Part shown: positions 1 to 11,686 of the stretch, piece by piece | Layout of the letters: every line of letters starts with the position of its first letter | Numbering within the stretch: the stretch's first letter is position 1 | Source: Ephydatia muelleri | Lineage: Eukaryota > Porifera > Demospongiae > Spongillida > Spongillidae | Assembly (NCBI GenBank): GCA_013339895.1 | Contig: JABACO010000002.1 | Coordinates: forward strand, 6,740,396 to 6,804,395 | Length of the DNA: 64,000 nucleotides | Direction of reading: 5' to 3' | Position numbers and translations under genes: made by a program | Notes under the pieces: model-generated | Databases searched by the model: none | The model's input: the letters and a program-made list of their open reading frames with translations, nothing else | What the model was told of the DNA's origin: nothing

Positions 1-12
1 CATACAGTACAT

Positions 13-1090
13 GTGGATGTGATTGTTTTCTACTCAACTCTTCAAGAAAACTCATTCCCTTATTCGTAGATTATACAAAGTACATACTATACATACATGC
101 GTCATACATATACACAGACATCGTTCAGTGTGTAACAATAGCAAACTCTATGTTGGATACTGAACAAGTTTTGAGAATTTTTTTAAGTGGTTTGCAATCT
201 GTACAATGACCACATTATGTAATTTGTGCATGCTAACTTGACGTCAAATCTATATCCTTGTAATTCAATGTTCATGTCATGATATTCTTCTCAGCCATAA
301 ACAGAATTTTCAATAGCTAATGTAAGATTAGCAGTTTTGCAGTAGTTTTAGCTTAGAGTTCAATTTCATTATGCACACTGTACAGATACACTATAGTTAC
401 ACACTGATGTGTTTTCAATATAATTACAGTAGACGACAATAGTCAGAGAGCGATACGATGTAAAGCTCCTTCATAAGGACATTAATACAAAACCTCAAAG
501 AATGATGTCATTCTTACCAAGGCATGATGCTCTCTTGTTATCAATGATATTCTCCGAAAGGTCGAGGGTTTCCAACTTGGTATTGACTTCAACACCTTTC
601 ATGATTTCTTCTAATCCCTCTGGTTCTAGTCCACATACCCCAAGGTCCAGTTCCTTAAGAGTAGTATTTCCCTTCAACATCATACCTGTGTGAAGAGAGA
701 CAAACACTCTGACATGACATATGCAATGTCCACAATGTTGAGACTTAATGTGATGACTAGACCGTGACACATGTGAGGGTCAGGCATTGAATCAATGTGT
801 GCTATGTGAAGGTGTGTGTCTAACATACATGTAGCTATGGTCATTGTGTGGACAGTGTAGGTGTGTGCTATTGTTAAATGTTAAGTAAACAGTGTTATTC
901 TATCAGAGTGATGACTCCAGTAGAAGAGGTGTGTGCATGTATATACAAGCTACATGCATGTACATGTAAAGGGTTTGTGTGTGCTTATTTATAAGGGAAC
1001 TGTTAACTAATTAAAGTGTGATTTCAGTTGCGAAATTGCAAAACGTGGGGACGAACAGGGCAGGGGAAGGGGTCCAGATGAATTGCCCTT
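13..1090. repeat. Segmental duplication unit around an LRR exon, copy 1
   Basis: This stretch matches 1722-2752 nearly end to end at about 1.68 kb spacing. Shared landmarks are the CTCAACTCTTCAA block near the start, the TTCAGTGT block, the 168-bp LRR exon, and the GACGAACAGGGCAGGG block near the end. It is a tandem duplication of an exon together with its intronic flanks. Parts of the same unit recur near 61 kb. Confidence 0.8.
518..685 (-). CDS. LRR exon of an NLR-type receptor (copy 1)
   Basis: A 168-bp exon encodes 56 residues, that is two 28-residue ribonuclease-inhibitor-type leucine-rich repeats. They read like TTLKELDLGVCGL and TKLETLDLSENIID, with leucines at the usual LxxLxLxxN/C positions. 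On the minus strand it is bounded by an acceptor ending CTTCACACAG and a donor GTAAGAAT. Both junctions are phase 1, so the exon is a symmetric cassette that can be duplicated without breaking frame. The same cassette occurs at 2188-2355 and 61063-61230. In NLR proteins such C-terminal repeats form the ligand-sensing or autoinhibitory solenoid. It lies downstream, in transcription order, of NACHT and helical-domain exons at 6-13 kb, so it is probably a 3' exon of that locus. It is intact by itself, but the locus upstream is damaged, so expression is uncertain. Confidence 0.72.
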
Positions 1091-1721
1091 TGTCATATAC
1101 ATGTACATAACTTTGCTCTGTCATTTTGTGACAGAATACTATATCTAGTAAAGCTAAAGTTGGGCAATGAATCACAAGTAGTGATGTCTGCAGAGATTTA
1201 CAGTTAGGGGGAATGAGAGGTTAAAAGTCAATGATTAATATTGGCACAACCAATTGCAGTTGTCTAATTTCTTGCCATGAAACATTTTATGCATCCTTGC
1301 GGGGAGGGTTTAAACACCTCCCAGTAAGATTAGTCATGCTAACATTTTCTGGATGAAATAGATTAGATCGATGTCACTGCCAAATTGTGAAGCATATGTT
1401 AAACCTTCCCAACAACTGACATAAATTAATGCGTGAACATTGAGTATGCTTCATACAGTAGATAAAATGGGTTGATGATATGTAGACTGGATGGATGTTG
1501 GTAGAAAATAATAGCAAGGTTTAGCAAGAGTACTGCACAAGACATTTGATCAACAAAATTAAATCTTTTTCACACTTGTGTTTGAACTTTTACAAGTTTT
1601 AAAAATAATTTTTAGCAACCCCTTTGGTCATACACTTACAAGTATTTAGAATGACCTGATAGGGCAATGAAGAAGTCATGCATGTGCACCCCATGTCTCT
1701 GTTCAATAAACATACGTGTGG

Positions 1722-2752
1722 CTGTGATTGTATTCCACTCAACTCTTCAATAAAACATATTTTTGTATTCGTGGATTATACAAAGCACGTACATGTACCA
1801 TACATACATGCATCATATATACACAAACACTGTTCAGTGTCTAATAATAAGCAAACTCAATACCTTTTGGGAAATTTTAAAATTCTATATAAAATGCTTT
1901 GCAATCTGTACAATAACTACATTATGTAATTTGTGTATGCTAACTTGACGTCAAATACATAACCTCGTAATTCATTGTTTGTGTAATTATGTTCTTTTCA
2001 GCCATAAACAGAGTTTTCAATAGCTAATATTACATTAGCGGTTTTGCAGCTTTTAGTTTAGAGCTTAATTTCATCATGCAAACTATACAGATAACACTTC
2101 AGTTACACACAGAATTATATTAAAATAGGAATGTTCTTTCATATATGGACATAAATACAAAACCTCATAGAATGATGTCATCCTTACCAAGGCATGATGC
2201 TCTCTTGTTATCAATGATATTCCTCGACAGGACCAGGGTTTCCAACTTGGTATTGGCTTGGACACCTTTCATCACTTGTTCTAATCCCTCTGGTTGTAGT
2301 TTACATCCCCTAAGGTTCAGTTCCTTAAGAGTATTATTCTCCTTCAACATCATACCTGTGTGAAGAGGGACACAAATATCTGACTTGACATGTGTGTGAT
2401 GTAATGTCCACAATGGTGAGAGTCAGGGATTGAATCAATCTGTGCAAGTTGAAGGTGAGTGTCTAACATAGCTATGGTCCTTGTGTGTAGGTGTGTGCTA
2501 TTGTTAAATGTTAAGTAAACTGTGTTATTATATCAGAGTGATGACTCCAGAAGAAGCGGTGTGTGCATTTGAACAGTGTAAATACTTATCCGCTATACAA
2601 GTGACATACATGTAAAAGAGTTTGTATGTGCTTATTTATAAGGGAACTGTTAACTAATTAAAGTGTGGTTTAAGTTGTGAAATTGCAATACATGTAGTGC
2701 ATGTAGGGACGAACAGGGCAGGGGGAGGGGTCCAGATGAATTGCCCTTAGTC
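1722..2752. repeat. Segmental duplication unit around an LRR exon, copy 2
   Basis: This is the tandem partner of 13-1090. Between the two units (1091-1721) I see no gene, only AT-rich intron-like sequence. That gap contains a block at 1288-1350 that recurs inverted at 60779-60840. Confidence 0.8.
2188..2355 (-). CDS. LRR exon of an NLR-type receptor (copy 2)
   Basis: This second 168-bp, phase 1-1 exon encodes two leucine-rich repeats (cores TLKELNLRGCKL and TKLETLVLSRNIID). It is bounded by a CACACAG acceptor and a GTAAGGAT donor on the minus strand. It differs from the copy at 518-685 mainly at variable, solvent-facing positions (for example LGVCGLEPEG versus LRGCKLQPEG), while frame and splice sites are kept. 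That pattern fits repeat-exon duplication followed by divergence in an immune receptor, although two copies are too few to prove selection. The stretch from 2752 to 3457 between this exon and the foldback shows no gene. Confidence 0.72.
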
Positions 2753-3456
2753 ACTGTACCATCCCACACATTTCAAAAGGCATTGGGCAAACAAGGACAT
2801 CTATAACTCAGCAACGCAAGGTGATAGCAATATGCATTATTTACACACACCATCAAGAGAGCCACCTACTCAAATATCACATGTGTGCACCATACAGTGT
2901 TGGCCTGTACACTCAATTTATGTAAATTCTGTACTATATTTAGTACTGTAGTACTATATTTAGAATAGTGTATTGATTACTGCATTTACATGTACATGTA
3001 CAATGCCAATATTTTCTAACTATTTTCTAACACCTTACTGTACCTACATGTACATGCAATTTGCTTGATATTATTCACAGGCAATTGGTTCGGATGAGTG
3101 CTTCGACCAGACAGACACGTGCACTGTTGTGTGTACTTTACATCAAGATTCATATCAACCATGTACAGTACATGTAAACAACATTTCAATTAACGTTTGG
3201 TCATCAAGCAATTCTATGATTGTTGAGATACAGTTACATAAGAAATCTAGTGAGAATTGTATCAAGTGTTGAAATTTTATCAGTTCAAAGCAAATGCAAA
3301 AAGCACATTCTTGATGCTCAAAAGAAACAAATGCAAATATTATACTCAAAACATGCCATAACAGATTTCTTTCCAGTAATAGGGCTAGTTATGAAGAAGA
3401 ATTTTAGGGGAGAGATGAACTCCAAGAGACATCATACAGTGTTAATTACTAAGAAG

Positions 3457-4068
3457 ATATATGGAACGTTCTATATGAAAATGGGTCTTGTGGATTTTAT
3501 TTTATAACATAAAATTTAAATCGATACATCTGCATCTTCCAAAATATTAACGCTATCGAGTTCCTATTATTTACACTACATACCACACAATTACTATATT
3601 TGAGATTTAAAATTGCAAAGTAATTGCATATTTCCCGGGCGTTACGCGCCATTAACGTATTACGACTGGCTTCAAGAATCCTCGTAATACGTTAATGGCG
3701 CGTAACGCAATGGAAATATGTATTACTTTGCACACTTGTATCTGTATAATGGATAAAGCAAATATTAAAAATCAATAGCGGTAGGACCCTTCTACATAGG
3801 TACCTATTTGAACCGATTTGGACACTCCTACCTGAAGATGTGGCCGTTATGAACTGTACTGGGTATCGGACCTTGTAACGTCGGTATCCCGCGCATGTGT
3901 AAGACACCAAAATGGATTTACACATACATGTATAGGAATGGTGTGGTATGTTGCGTTAAAAATAGGAACCCTGATAGTGTTAATATTTCGGAAGATATAT
4001 CGATTTAAATTTTATGTTATAAAATAAAATCCACAAGACCCATTTTCATATAGAAACATTCCATATAT
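3457..4068. repeat. Nested foldback element (inverted repeat within inverted repeat)
   Basis: Outer arms of about 110 bp (3457-3568 and 3958-4068) are near-perfect reverse complements and share ATTTAAATCGATA and GACCCATTTTCATATAG. Inside lies a second inverted repeat, 3615-3665 against 3682-3731, built on GCGTTACGCGCCATTAACG with a 16-bp loop. It looks like one foldback/MITE inserted into another. No transposase is encoded. Confidence 0.8.
3700..3886 (+). repeat. Interspersed repeat family, copy A
   Basis: This stretch aligns at the DNA level with 28240-28438. Shared blocks are GGAAATATG/GGGAATATGCATTA, CTTTGCACA-CTGTATCT, the AGGACCC block, CTGAAGATGTGGC and GGTATCGGACCT. In the better copy the plus-strand frame reads LAEDVAVLNPMGYRT. 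Here the frame is broken. It overlaps the inner arm of the foldback. Identity is unknown. Confidence 0.5.
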
Positions 4069-4239
4069 ATACATATCAACTGATCAGCTACATGTATATA
4101 GGTGCAATAATTTGGGCTACATGTACATATACATGTAACATGTACAGTGTATTAAAGGTCATTTTAGATGTATCACCACCCTTTTAGAATCACCCCATGG
4201 TAATGCTTTGCTTGAGGAACTGCTTACTTCCAGTAAAGT

Positions 4240-4602
4240 GATGGCTGGTGATACACCACCACCAGAGACACTGAGAGTGATGACCCACCCAACATCAGAA
4301 ATGATGCTAGTGACAGCTTACCCACACCCAGTAATGTGGAGCCAGATGACCAAACCATTAAGAGTGATGTTGGACCTTATAGTGAGAGCTATGGAGGTTG
4401 TGTGAGAAAGGTGATGATGTCCAATGTGGTGACACTTAGTGAACAGCATTTTCCTAACACCTGCTCCGTTTATGGTGCATTGGTGTCTACAATCTGTATT
4501 ATGAAGCTACGGAAGAGATTGAAGAGTTTGATGGAAATGATCAACTTAAAGGAATCTTCTTGCCTTGTGCACAGGAAAATTGCAAAAGCAGACTCCAAGT
4601 AA
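4240..4602 (+). CDS. Unassigned open frame
   Basis: I do not recognise this sequence. One plus-strand frame stays open for about 120 codons and ends with TAA at 4602. The first half is rich in Asp, Ser, Pro and Thr. The second half is mixed and basic, ending near KIAKADSK. No start codon lies at the head of the frame and no domain is visible. An AG acceptor-like site (TTACTTCCAG) lies near 4233. It could be an exon, a transposon relic or chance. The stretch from 4603 to 5823 contains no further gene that I can support; the sequence up to about 4950 may belong to the same unknown unit. Confidence 0.2.
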
Positions 4603-5823
4603 TCGTTTCTCTAACCAGGCAGCTGAACTGGTTAGGCAATGGTGCAAATCTAGTAGCATTTCAATCAAGCCACTGCGAGTACTAGAAAGACATACTTTCT
4701 CATATTGCTTGCATAAGATCTGGATAGCTTCCGCCAGAGGGTATAAGACACAAGAAATTTGTCCTGTGACAGTATCAAATGAGCAGTGCCCTACCCATGT
4801 TTTACAGTAGTGCATGAAGGGAAAGTGGATATGATTGACTGTGTGCAGGACTGCCAAGAGAAGAGGTGTATTTGGAAGCCATATTCATCTCAAACAGACA
4901 TCAAAGATTGCAGTACAAAAAATCAGAGGTGATGTAAATTGTTTTCCGATCGATTGCAGATGAGCCTGCATAAATCCATTTGCTGCTCACTAACTTCATT
5001 ATACATGTACACCATTTTTATCACCAAGAGTGAGAATCATTTTGAAATTGTTAAGATGTAAATATAATCCAGCCATGCCCTGTAATTCTAAGTATGTTAA
5101 GGTCATACCACTTTAGGTAGAGTAAAAGGGCAGCTAATACATGTACATAAAGCATATACTCTGTGCCGATATCCAATATTCATATCCACATACAGTAGAA
5201 CAAAATTTGCAGCCAAATTTAGCCCTGCCATAATAATCATGGGATGATTTTAGCAGTACTTACATGTAGTGGGAATGATTATTAACAGAATAAGTTTATC
5301 CTTTGGATGAAATTTGCAGCATCATTGGAATCAAATGACATGTATTATTATGCATTATTTCATCATAAGCTATTTATATCATATGATGATTTTTGTTATG
5401 ACAGTACAATGACAGAGATTATTTGCTGAATGAACACTTTTATGAGTCATATGAAATATGTATGCACTGGTGGTGGGTGGAGCCATTATAATACCATTTT
5501 CACAAGTGGGTAGCCCAGAATTAATGGGGTGTCAGTGGATGGGTAATAGATGGGTCAGATAAATACCTGATGGAGACACTTTGGATGTAGGGAAAGATAA
5601 TACTATATGTTCCTTCCCCTTCCATGTATGCTGCTCTGTTCCCATTGCACTCAAACCACTTATTCACACTTGTAATGATCCACATCAGAGTTAGAGGGGC
5701 TTAGGGACAATTGAGAGTTACTCATGCAGAATTATTTCAACAATGATTCAGCTACATACATGCAGGTTCCAGGGCCTGTGTACAGTAAATAGTACACATC
5801 AATAACAAAATAACAGGACTTAC

Positions 5824-6470
5824 CTAATAGGGATGTCGAAGTAGTCATAAATCCTCTATTCCCAGTTAGATCCAAGCTTGTGATGTGGTCAAAGGCTTTT
5901 CCATCTTCCACCAAGAACAGCATTCTCATACACTCATCAGTCAATCACAAATTCCAAATCCAAAGACCACAGTGTGGAGCTATTGGCGATGCAGTACCCA
6001 AGTGCATATAGATCAAATGGATTCAAGTGAGCTAATGACAAGTTGAGAAGTTTGCTCCTTATTTCCCATCAGCCTCTGAATGAAGGTGGGGTTCTGGGTT
6101 TCAAACATCCAATGCAGGTTTTCTACTAATCTCTGTTCGTCAGTAGTCTCCAATGAAATGGCAATGTCTGCCATATTCTCTGATGATGTCTGGAACTTGG
6201 TAGAGGCCCGCCAGGAACCGTACAGTCTTAGCCATGTTAGGTTTGGTTAAGGAATCTTTCACAAAGACCCTCTGTTCTGATGTTGGTCGAGATGAAACAT
6301 ACCATGCAGTGAGGAACTCCTGGAGAGTCTTGTGTATAAAATTGTATGAAGCTTGAGGGGAACTTGTCGAGTACAGTTGTGGTACCTTCTGGAGGAGACC
6401 TGATGGATACAGGGAATGAATGGGCACATGGTAGGAACATCATGGTCATTGGGGACAAATTGAAATTGAA
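5824..6470 (-). pseudogene. NLR helical-domain (post-NACHT) and LRR-start exon, broken
   Basis: On the minus strand three frames together give the region after the NACHT module of an NLR protein. FVPNDHD at the start is followed by GLLQKVPQLYSTSS, then FIHKTLQEFLTAWYVSS, the conserved helical segment that in NLRs reads FLHLTLQEFLAA. Further on come LVENLHWMFETQ, then LAHLNPFDLYALGYCI, the usual entry to the LRR solenoid, then ITSLDLTGNRGF before a donor GTAAGTCC (exon edge at 5824). Frame changes lie near 6430, 6170, 6060 and 5950, and stops follow LDLEFVID. The order matches one ancestral exon, so this is a decayed exon rather than chance similarity. It lies between the NACHT exon upstream and the LRR exons downstream on the same strand, as expected for one NLR locus. 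Confidence 0.72.
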
Positions 6471-6612
6471 CATTCAACTTGTAATGTTTCTATAATTAAT
6501 CAGAAAAGATCATAGGGTTGACACAAATGACTCTATCTATAACCAAGGTCACACCTTTAGCAATTACCAAATGCAATGTCATTGATACATACATATAGCA
6601 CATTTGGCATAC

Positions 6613-6758
6613 CTAAGGATTCAATGTTATCTTGCACACCACAGAATATTAGTTGGTCAATTAATGTGCCCTGGTAGGCTAGCCTTGCACACACTGTAAC
6701 TGGGAGAGTGTGGTAGATGATCGACCTTCAAAACATGTCATCTTTGATGATGTCCCAC
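6613..6758 (-). pseudogene. NLR exon following the NACHT module (winged-helix region), broken
   Basis: A 146-bp stretch lies between a pyrimidine-rich acceptor (CCCTTCCGTCACAG) and a donor GTATGC on the minus strand. It ends in ARLAYQGTLIDQLIFCGVQ and then DNIESLG. That resembles the LCRLAYxG...IF segment that precedes the conserved LQEF helix in NLR proteins. An in-frame TGA lies in the first third (after WDIIKDDMF), so the exon is not translatable as it stands. It sits directly upstream, in transcription order, of the damaged helical exon at 5824-6470. The stretch 6760-7209 shows no gene. Confidence 0.5.
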
Positions 6759-7209
6759 CTGTGACGGAAGGGAAGAAAATACATACACATCATCTCACAT
6801 ATCCTAGTATGGACGTCTCACCATTTTAACATTTGTTACCATCACTCTATAAATGGAATCAGAACCATGACCATACTTAAAAATAATTATTTGCTCTGAG
6901 AAATGGAGTACTTCCATATTTGGTTCCTAGATTTGAGGGAAGGCAAGGTGCTATCTGTTTGACCAGAGCAATGGCATACATTGGGATCATACATTTAGAA
7001 TATCTGTCTGCAGATAATTAATAAAATGTTAACCTAAGGTGAGCAATTTCCTTTTTTGTAAAGCCATAGTTTATTAGGATGATGGGCTTTTGTGTAGTGC
7101 AAGGTTGGCAGGTGATGTGTTCAGTCAACCAATGGGACATGGGTTGGTGGTGTGAAGGGAATCAAAGTCTGTACTTGTGACATCTGCCATCCCATGTTGG
7201 TATTTTGTA

Positions 7210-7350
7210 ATGCAGATTGTGGGGTTGGGAGTGAAGATGAAATTTGAGTACCAAGGAAGAGAAGTGGATGATCTGAAAGATAAGTTAAGAGCAGCTCTAG
7301 ATGCAAATGCCCTTCGTGCTACTGCTAGACAGCTACTCTGTAGCTTATAG
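7210..7350 (+). CDS. Short unassigned ORF beside the hAT insertion site
   Basis: A 46-codon frame begins ATG CAG ATT and ends TAG. It is lysine/leucine-rich and looks helical (cores EYQGREVDDLKDKL and DANALRATARQLL). It ends seven bases before the hAT target duplication at 7357. An acceptor-like GTAATGCAG overlaps its first codons, so it could be the start of a plus-strand exon. I do not recognise the family. Chance is a real possibility at this length. Confidence 0.2.
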   Translation: MQIVGLGVKMKFEYQGREVDDLKDKLRAALDANALRATARQLLCSL

Positions 7351-7364
7351 TTTGATTGGTAGGA

Positions 7365-9977
7365 CAGTGACAATTATAACTTTTGGTGGTGATCTGACAA
7401 ATGTCTGACCACATGCCAATTTGATCGGACATTGTAAATACTTGGGTGGACAGTGATACATGTTATGCTTTCAAGTGATAGATTAGATACACAGTTACAA
7501 GACATTAAGTAAACAGTACCCTTAATCAAAAAAGTCATCCCATATGTCAAGTGTTAAACTAAGAGGCTCTGATATGCTGTGATCAAGGCCTGCTTCAGAG
7601 GAGGTCACCACTTGTACCCTGGGCATCTAATTGTTTCTCGGCTGGTATTGTTGTCGTTCTTTTTGGTTGACCCTGCGACCACTGGAACTATCTTTCCACC
7701 AGATGTCTAATGCTGCATCTGCATTGAATAATTCCAAAGGTGGACCTTCAACGTTGATTTCAAAAAGATCATGCAATGTGGTAGTATGAAGGTTGGTTCT
7801 TCGATCTGTCTTTATGATCTTCAGCTTGGAAAACAGCTGTTCAACCCTACTAGTTGTAAATGGGAGACTAAAAATCAGATGGCACAAGCAGACAACGTTT
7901 TGCCAATTGCTGGAGTCTGGACATGTTTCAAGTTTGTACCAAATCTTACGATATGTTTCTGTGCCAATGGGAAGAAACATTCGTGCATACTCCACAGCCT
8001 CTTGTATTTCATCCTGAATCACTGCTACACACACCCCTTTAGCCTCTAGTGGAAAACGAAAGATAGAAATAATGTGTTCTACTGCTGCTTTTACTGAAGC
8101 CAAACTTTCATCATTCTCTATTCCATTACTGCTCTTCTGCTGCCAGTTCTGAGTATCTATAAAAACCAGAATTGACCTTAAGACGGTAATATCGGACCAT
8201 TCAAGACGCTGCTTAATACAATCTTCAAGCCTCTGGAGGTCAGCTAAAACGTGTGTTTTACACTGCTCAAGACTTCTTTCAAAGTTCTGTAAAATTATGC
8301 CTTGGTACTCCTTGTTACCATCATCATCCTTCAACCTGCTCTTGACTAACTGCAATGTGGGCCACTCAGTAGGGTCTGTCTGTTGCCAATGACCATAGAG
8401 TGGTCAAAGATTTTACAATATTGCTGATTGCCATAACGATGTCCACATCACTGTTTGCAGAGTCAAGCTAAGAGTGACACTGGTTTCAGAGCATCTGTAT
8501 ACATTGCACAGCCAATCAATGTCTTGCTGCCTTCCACTTCACTAGGTAGCCTTTCAGCTTGGCTCTATCAGTGGCCTTGATAGATTTGTCATCAATTAAA
8601 GCGTGCAGATGGACAATGTAGGCTCCATATCTGTCTACTACACGTTGTAGAGCCTTCCTCTTGTGAGAATCCACCTAGTTCCATGGCATCGAGTTGGAAG
8701 GTTACCTCCTTTAGGGAAATCAAAAACATGCTGAAGGTTCTCAACAATATTGGCAAGGTCAGTAGACTTTTTGGGCGATTTCTCATAAAGATAATAAAGA
8801 CGAAGCAGCATTTCTTCAATGTACTTAAACAAAGGGCTACAAAATGCATCGTTGCAGGACAATTCTAAGCGATGCGCAAAACACCACGCCCAAAACAGCC
8901 ATGGTAAAGCACGTTGTAATTGTCCCCTAACACCATTGCAGTCAGATATGTTAACAGAGGCTCCATCTGAACTACCTCCAACTAATACAGGCATGTCTTT
9001 CACATTAAGAACACTAACCTGATCAAGTAGATCTATCACACCAAGTGGTTGCAGGGCATGTTTAAGTGATCCTATTAGTCCAGTGGCATCTGCTCTGTTT
9101 GGACTATGGACAGACCAATATCTAGTGACTGAAGTAATTTCTCTTGTGTCGTCATTCTTGCAACTAGTCAATAGTACAACCATTTCATCTTCTACATTGC
9201 CAGCATCAGTTGAACCATCCATCATTATGCTATAAAAGAAACATTTTCGGATTGCAAGGCTTTTAAGAAACGCTTCACGCTGTGCTTGAGCTATATAGCT
9301 AGTAAATGCCTTAGCAGAGTCAGGTGTGCTATACTCAAAACCTAAGTCAACATCATGTCGAGCTTCTAATTCCAGCAGCGATGGATATTTGGCAAAAGGA
9401 AGACTTTCCTTAGCCATAACAAAACAGAGGTCAAACTTCCGTCGCATTCGTGAACGTGTTTTGTCATCCATTTGCCACAAAGACGCTACAATTGGAGACA
9501 CCATTGTGGCAGGCTGACCCTTTGCTTTGGCGTGGTCAGCTCGCAACCGCATCATACATGTAGCTGCCCTGTGGACATCGCTAGAGGCATGATCGACGAC
9601 GTTACTGACCTTTTGGTTGGTGGAGCCAGTTATCCATGTGGTGGTGAAATTCTTTAACGACTGGATGTTAGCTTCATACTTCTTGCAAACATCGCAATAC
9701 AGATATTACACTGTGCGCTTATGTGTGTCCAGGTGACAGCGAAGCCAAGTCAACGTTTGATGCTCTTTGTCGAACTTGCGTTGCCAATTTTCGAAAGTGC
9801 TCTTTGATACCTGCCTCCGTTAGATGCACTTCCACATTCATCTGCTTCTTGATCTTCACTAAAACATGCGTCTCGTTTGCGGTCGGCCATTGTGTCCGAT
9901 TAATTAACCAAATGATCGGACAATTAGCTAAAACGCCCTGCCAAATGTCCGATGTCCGACCGTTATAATTGTCACTG
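7365..9977 (-). mobile_element. hAT DNA transposon, full length, TIR to TIR
   Basis: Both ends carry the 16-bp terminal inverted repeat CAGTGACAATTATAAC (7365-7380) and its complement (9962-9977). The CAGTG start is typical of hAT elements. The flanks are TGGTAGGA (7357-7364) and TAGTAGGA (9979-9986, one base beyond the TIR), an 8-bp target duplication with one mismatch, also a hAT hallmark. A TCGGACA motif recurs subterminally at both ends. Inside is a broken transposase gene on the minus strand. The element sits between NLR exons at 6.7 and 11.4 kb, so it inserted into that locus. Confidence 0.88.
7627..9890 (-). pseudogene. hAT transposase, ZNF862-like, inactivated
   Basis: Reading down from an ATG at 9890, an MADRKRD start is followed by a frame break and then a zinc-binding segment (CDVC...VVDHASSDVHRAA). 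Next comes a long open stretch, 9555-8638. It contains KYPSLLELEARHDVDLG, the catalytic-type DGSTDAGNVEDE, SSDGASVNISDCNGV and PWLFWAWCFAHRLELSCNDA, all as in ZNF862-like hAT proteins. From 8640 to 8360 the frame (RYGAYIVHLHALIDD, DRAKLKGYLVKW) is shifted and has stops. 8355-7627 ends in the hAT dimerisation domain (SLPFTTSRVEQLFSKLK, then IKTDRRTNL). At least three frame disruptions mean no working enzyme. The protein would have moved the surrounding TIR element by cut and paste. Confidence 0.85.
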
Positions 9978-9986
9978 CTAGTAGGA

Positions 9987-11413
9987 TCATATCAATGGAT
10001 CATATCATATAAACATAAAATACCCATCAAAATGCAGTGGCAGTTACTACATTACTAGTTTGACATAAAGAGTGCATCCCACCATGTACAGTACATGCAT
10101 GTGTGTGTGTGTGTGTGGGGGGGGTGCCATAATCAGTTAGGTGCTCATAATTATATGTAGAGCATTTGAAAGGGAGATATAGAATACATTGTAACACTGA
10201 TACTGAGCTATTCATATCATGCTGCTATGTGCGTCCTCTGTCCTCCTTTGAGCAAATAAAGTGAAACAGCCAATAACTACATTTGAAACAATTGAACTAA
10301 TATTTGATAGTAACCTTAACAGTTTGAAGAGAACTTATAATTCATACAAAGTACTACAAATTATGTTCCAAGCAAAATGAACTTAGAGCATTAAACACAA
10401 AGGAGTTGAAAACAAACAAAAAAAGGAACTACTACTGTAGAAATTATTGGGGCCAAAGCAACCAGACCGGCAGATTTAGTAATAAATTATTATGGTTTAA
10501 ATTATTGCTACACATCACTTAAAAAACTACCTACTTTCTTCATCCGATGCACATGTACATGTATCATATTGACAAGAAGAATACTCAAATACAGTACATT
10601 GGAATACAATATACATGTACATGCAATCAGATCAGGCCCTAAATGCAATTCTGGTTTTACTATAGAACAGCTGCTTTATACTCATCAAATATGGTTTAAT
10701 TTACCACATGTGAAACTTATTTAAGGCTTAAACTTAAAAGAAACGGTACTACAGTGTACCTGTACATGTAACCTTAGTACGATTCAATTTATGATACAAC
10801 TTGCTGGGGGCTCCAACCTGCCTTCCTGGAGTTGGTGTAACACCTCCCCCCTGCCATCCCCACTGCCCCCCCCCCCCTTGCCCCCACTCATTGGCCGGAA
10901 ATTTTTTCCATCCCTCTTGAGGTTTCTTTTTTCACTACTGTGACTACATATGGCTTGTTACATGCATCATTCTGCACGACTGTAAATATCCTGGCTTATG
11001 CCAAGACCAACTCAACACATCACGTGTGTAAGTAAATACAAAGCCACATGTTCAGTACTGGTACATGTATATCTAACTAAACGAAGGATGCAGTTCACAA
11101 CACACCAAGTATTTGATACATGTACATCTACCATATCCATGCATGAATGCAATATGCTGATTACGAAATTATACAGGAACAATACATGTATGTGTATGTC
11201 AATGTTAAGATGGACCACATTACAGGAATTGGCAAAACACATGTACATGTACTGTACATATACTACATGTATGTGCTAATTTCATTAACAGTCAATTTAA
11301 TATCCTGCAATGAAACACACATCACTTTACATACATGTACATGTACAGGTTATCTGTATGTAAAGAACCCCTGAGTCTAATCAAAGCTGCAATCCTTCCA
11401 CAAACACACTCAC
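9987..11413. other. Intergenic or intronic stretch without recognised gene
   Basis: There is no coding match. It holds a short GT run at 10099-10117, a C-rich stretch at 10855-10886 and scattered ACATGTACATGT motifs. If the NLR exons on both sides belong to one gene, this is intron. Confidence 0.5.
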
Positions 11414-11686
11414 CTAAAACACACATCCTTTCCACAATGGTGGAGAGAGATGGTTCCTCTTTCAATACCTCCATGAACACCTGGAACATTGAAGGGTCTG
11501 TGGTCACCTGAGCCTCCACTGCATTGATGAGGATTTCATTCTTCCTCTTTGTGATCAGGTCTCTCTGTTGTATCTCATCCCTCACAGTCTGAGAGATTAA
11601 TCCTCTGGAGTACAGTGAACTGGCCAGACCAGCAGGATCCTGAATAGTGCCCACCAGATCACTGTAGTGGTTCTTCAATGAATCAA
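11414..11686 (-). CDS. CARD/Death-fold-like exon, symmetric phase 1
   Basis: A 273-bp exon on the minus strand has acceptor TTTTCAAATTCAG and donor GTGAGT, with phase 1 at both ends and no stops. It encodes about 90 residues predicted to be helical, with cores LKNHYSDLVGTIQDPAGLAS, LYSRGLISQTVRDEIQQ, and then NAVEAQVTTDPSMFQVFMEV and EPSLSTIVERM. The spacing (an L-x-x-H start, then L-x-S-x-G-L-I-S, then V-E-x-Q-V and F...L...E) resembles CARD/Death-type adaptor domains found at the N-terminus of sponge and cnidarian NLR-type proteins. Such domains recruit signalling partners by homotypic contacts. Here it lies downstream of the NACHT exon on the same strand, which is unusual. It may be an internal CARD, or the first domain of a second, truncated NLR gene. 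The domain call rests on pattern recognition only. Confidence 0.6.

Noticed and set aside
52-60. A single continuous 13-kb NLR gene model from 12956 down to 518
   Set aside because: Orientation and order fit, but the stop codons, frame changes, the hAT insertion and the odd CARD position prevent a supported joined model, so exons are listed separately.
502-693. Plus-strand frame over the LRR exon (and the same at 2145 and 61047)
   Set aside because: It is the antisense shadow of the minus-strand LRR exon, which has splice sites and a recognised domain.
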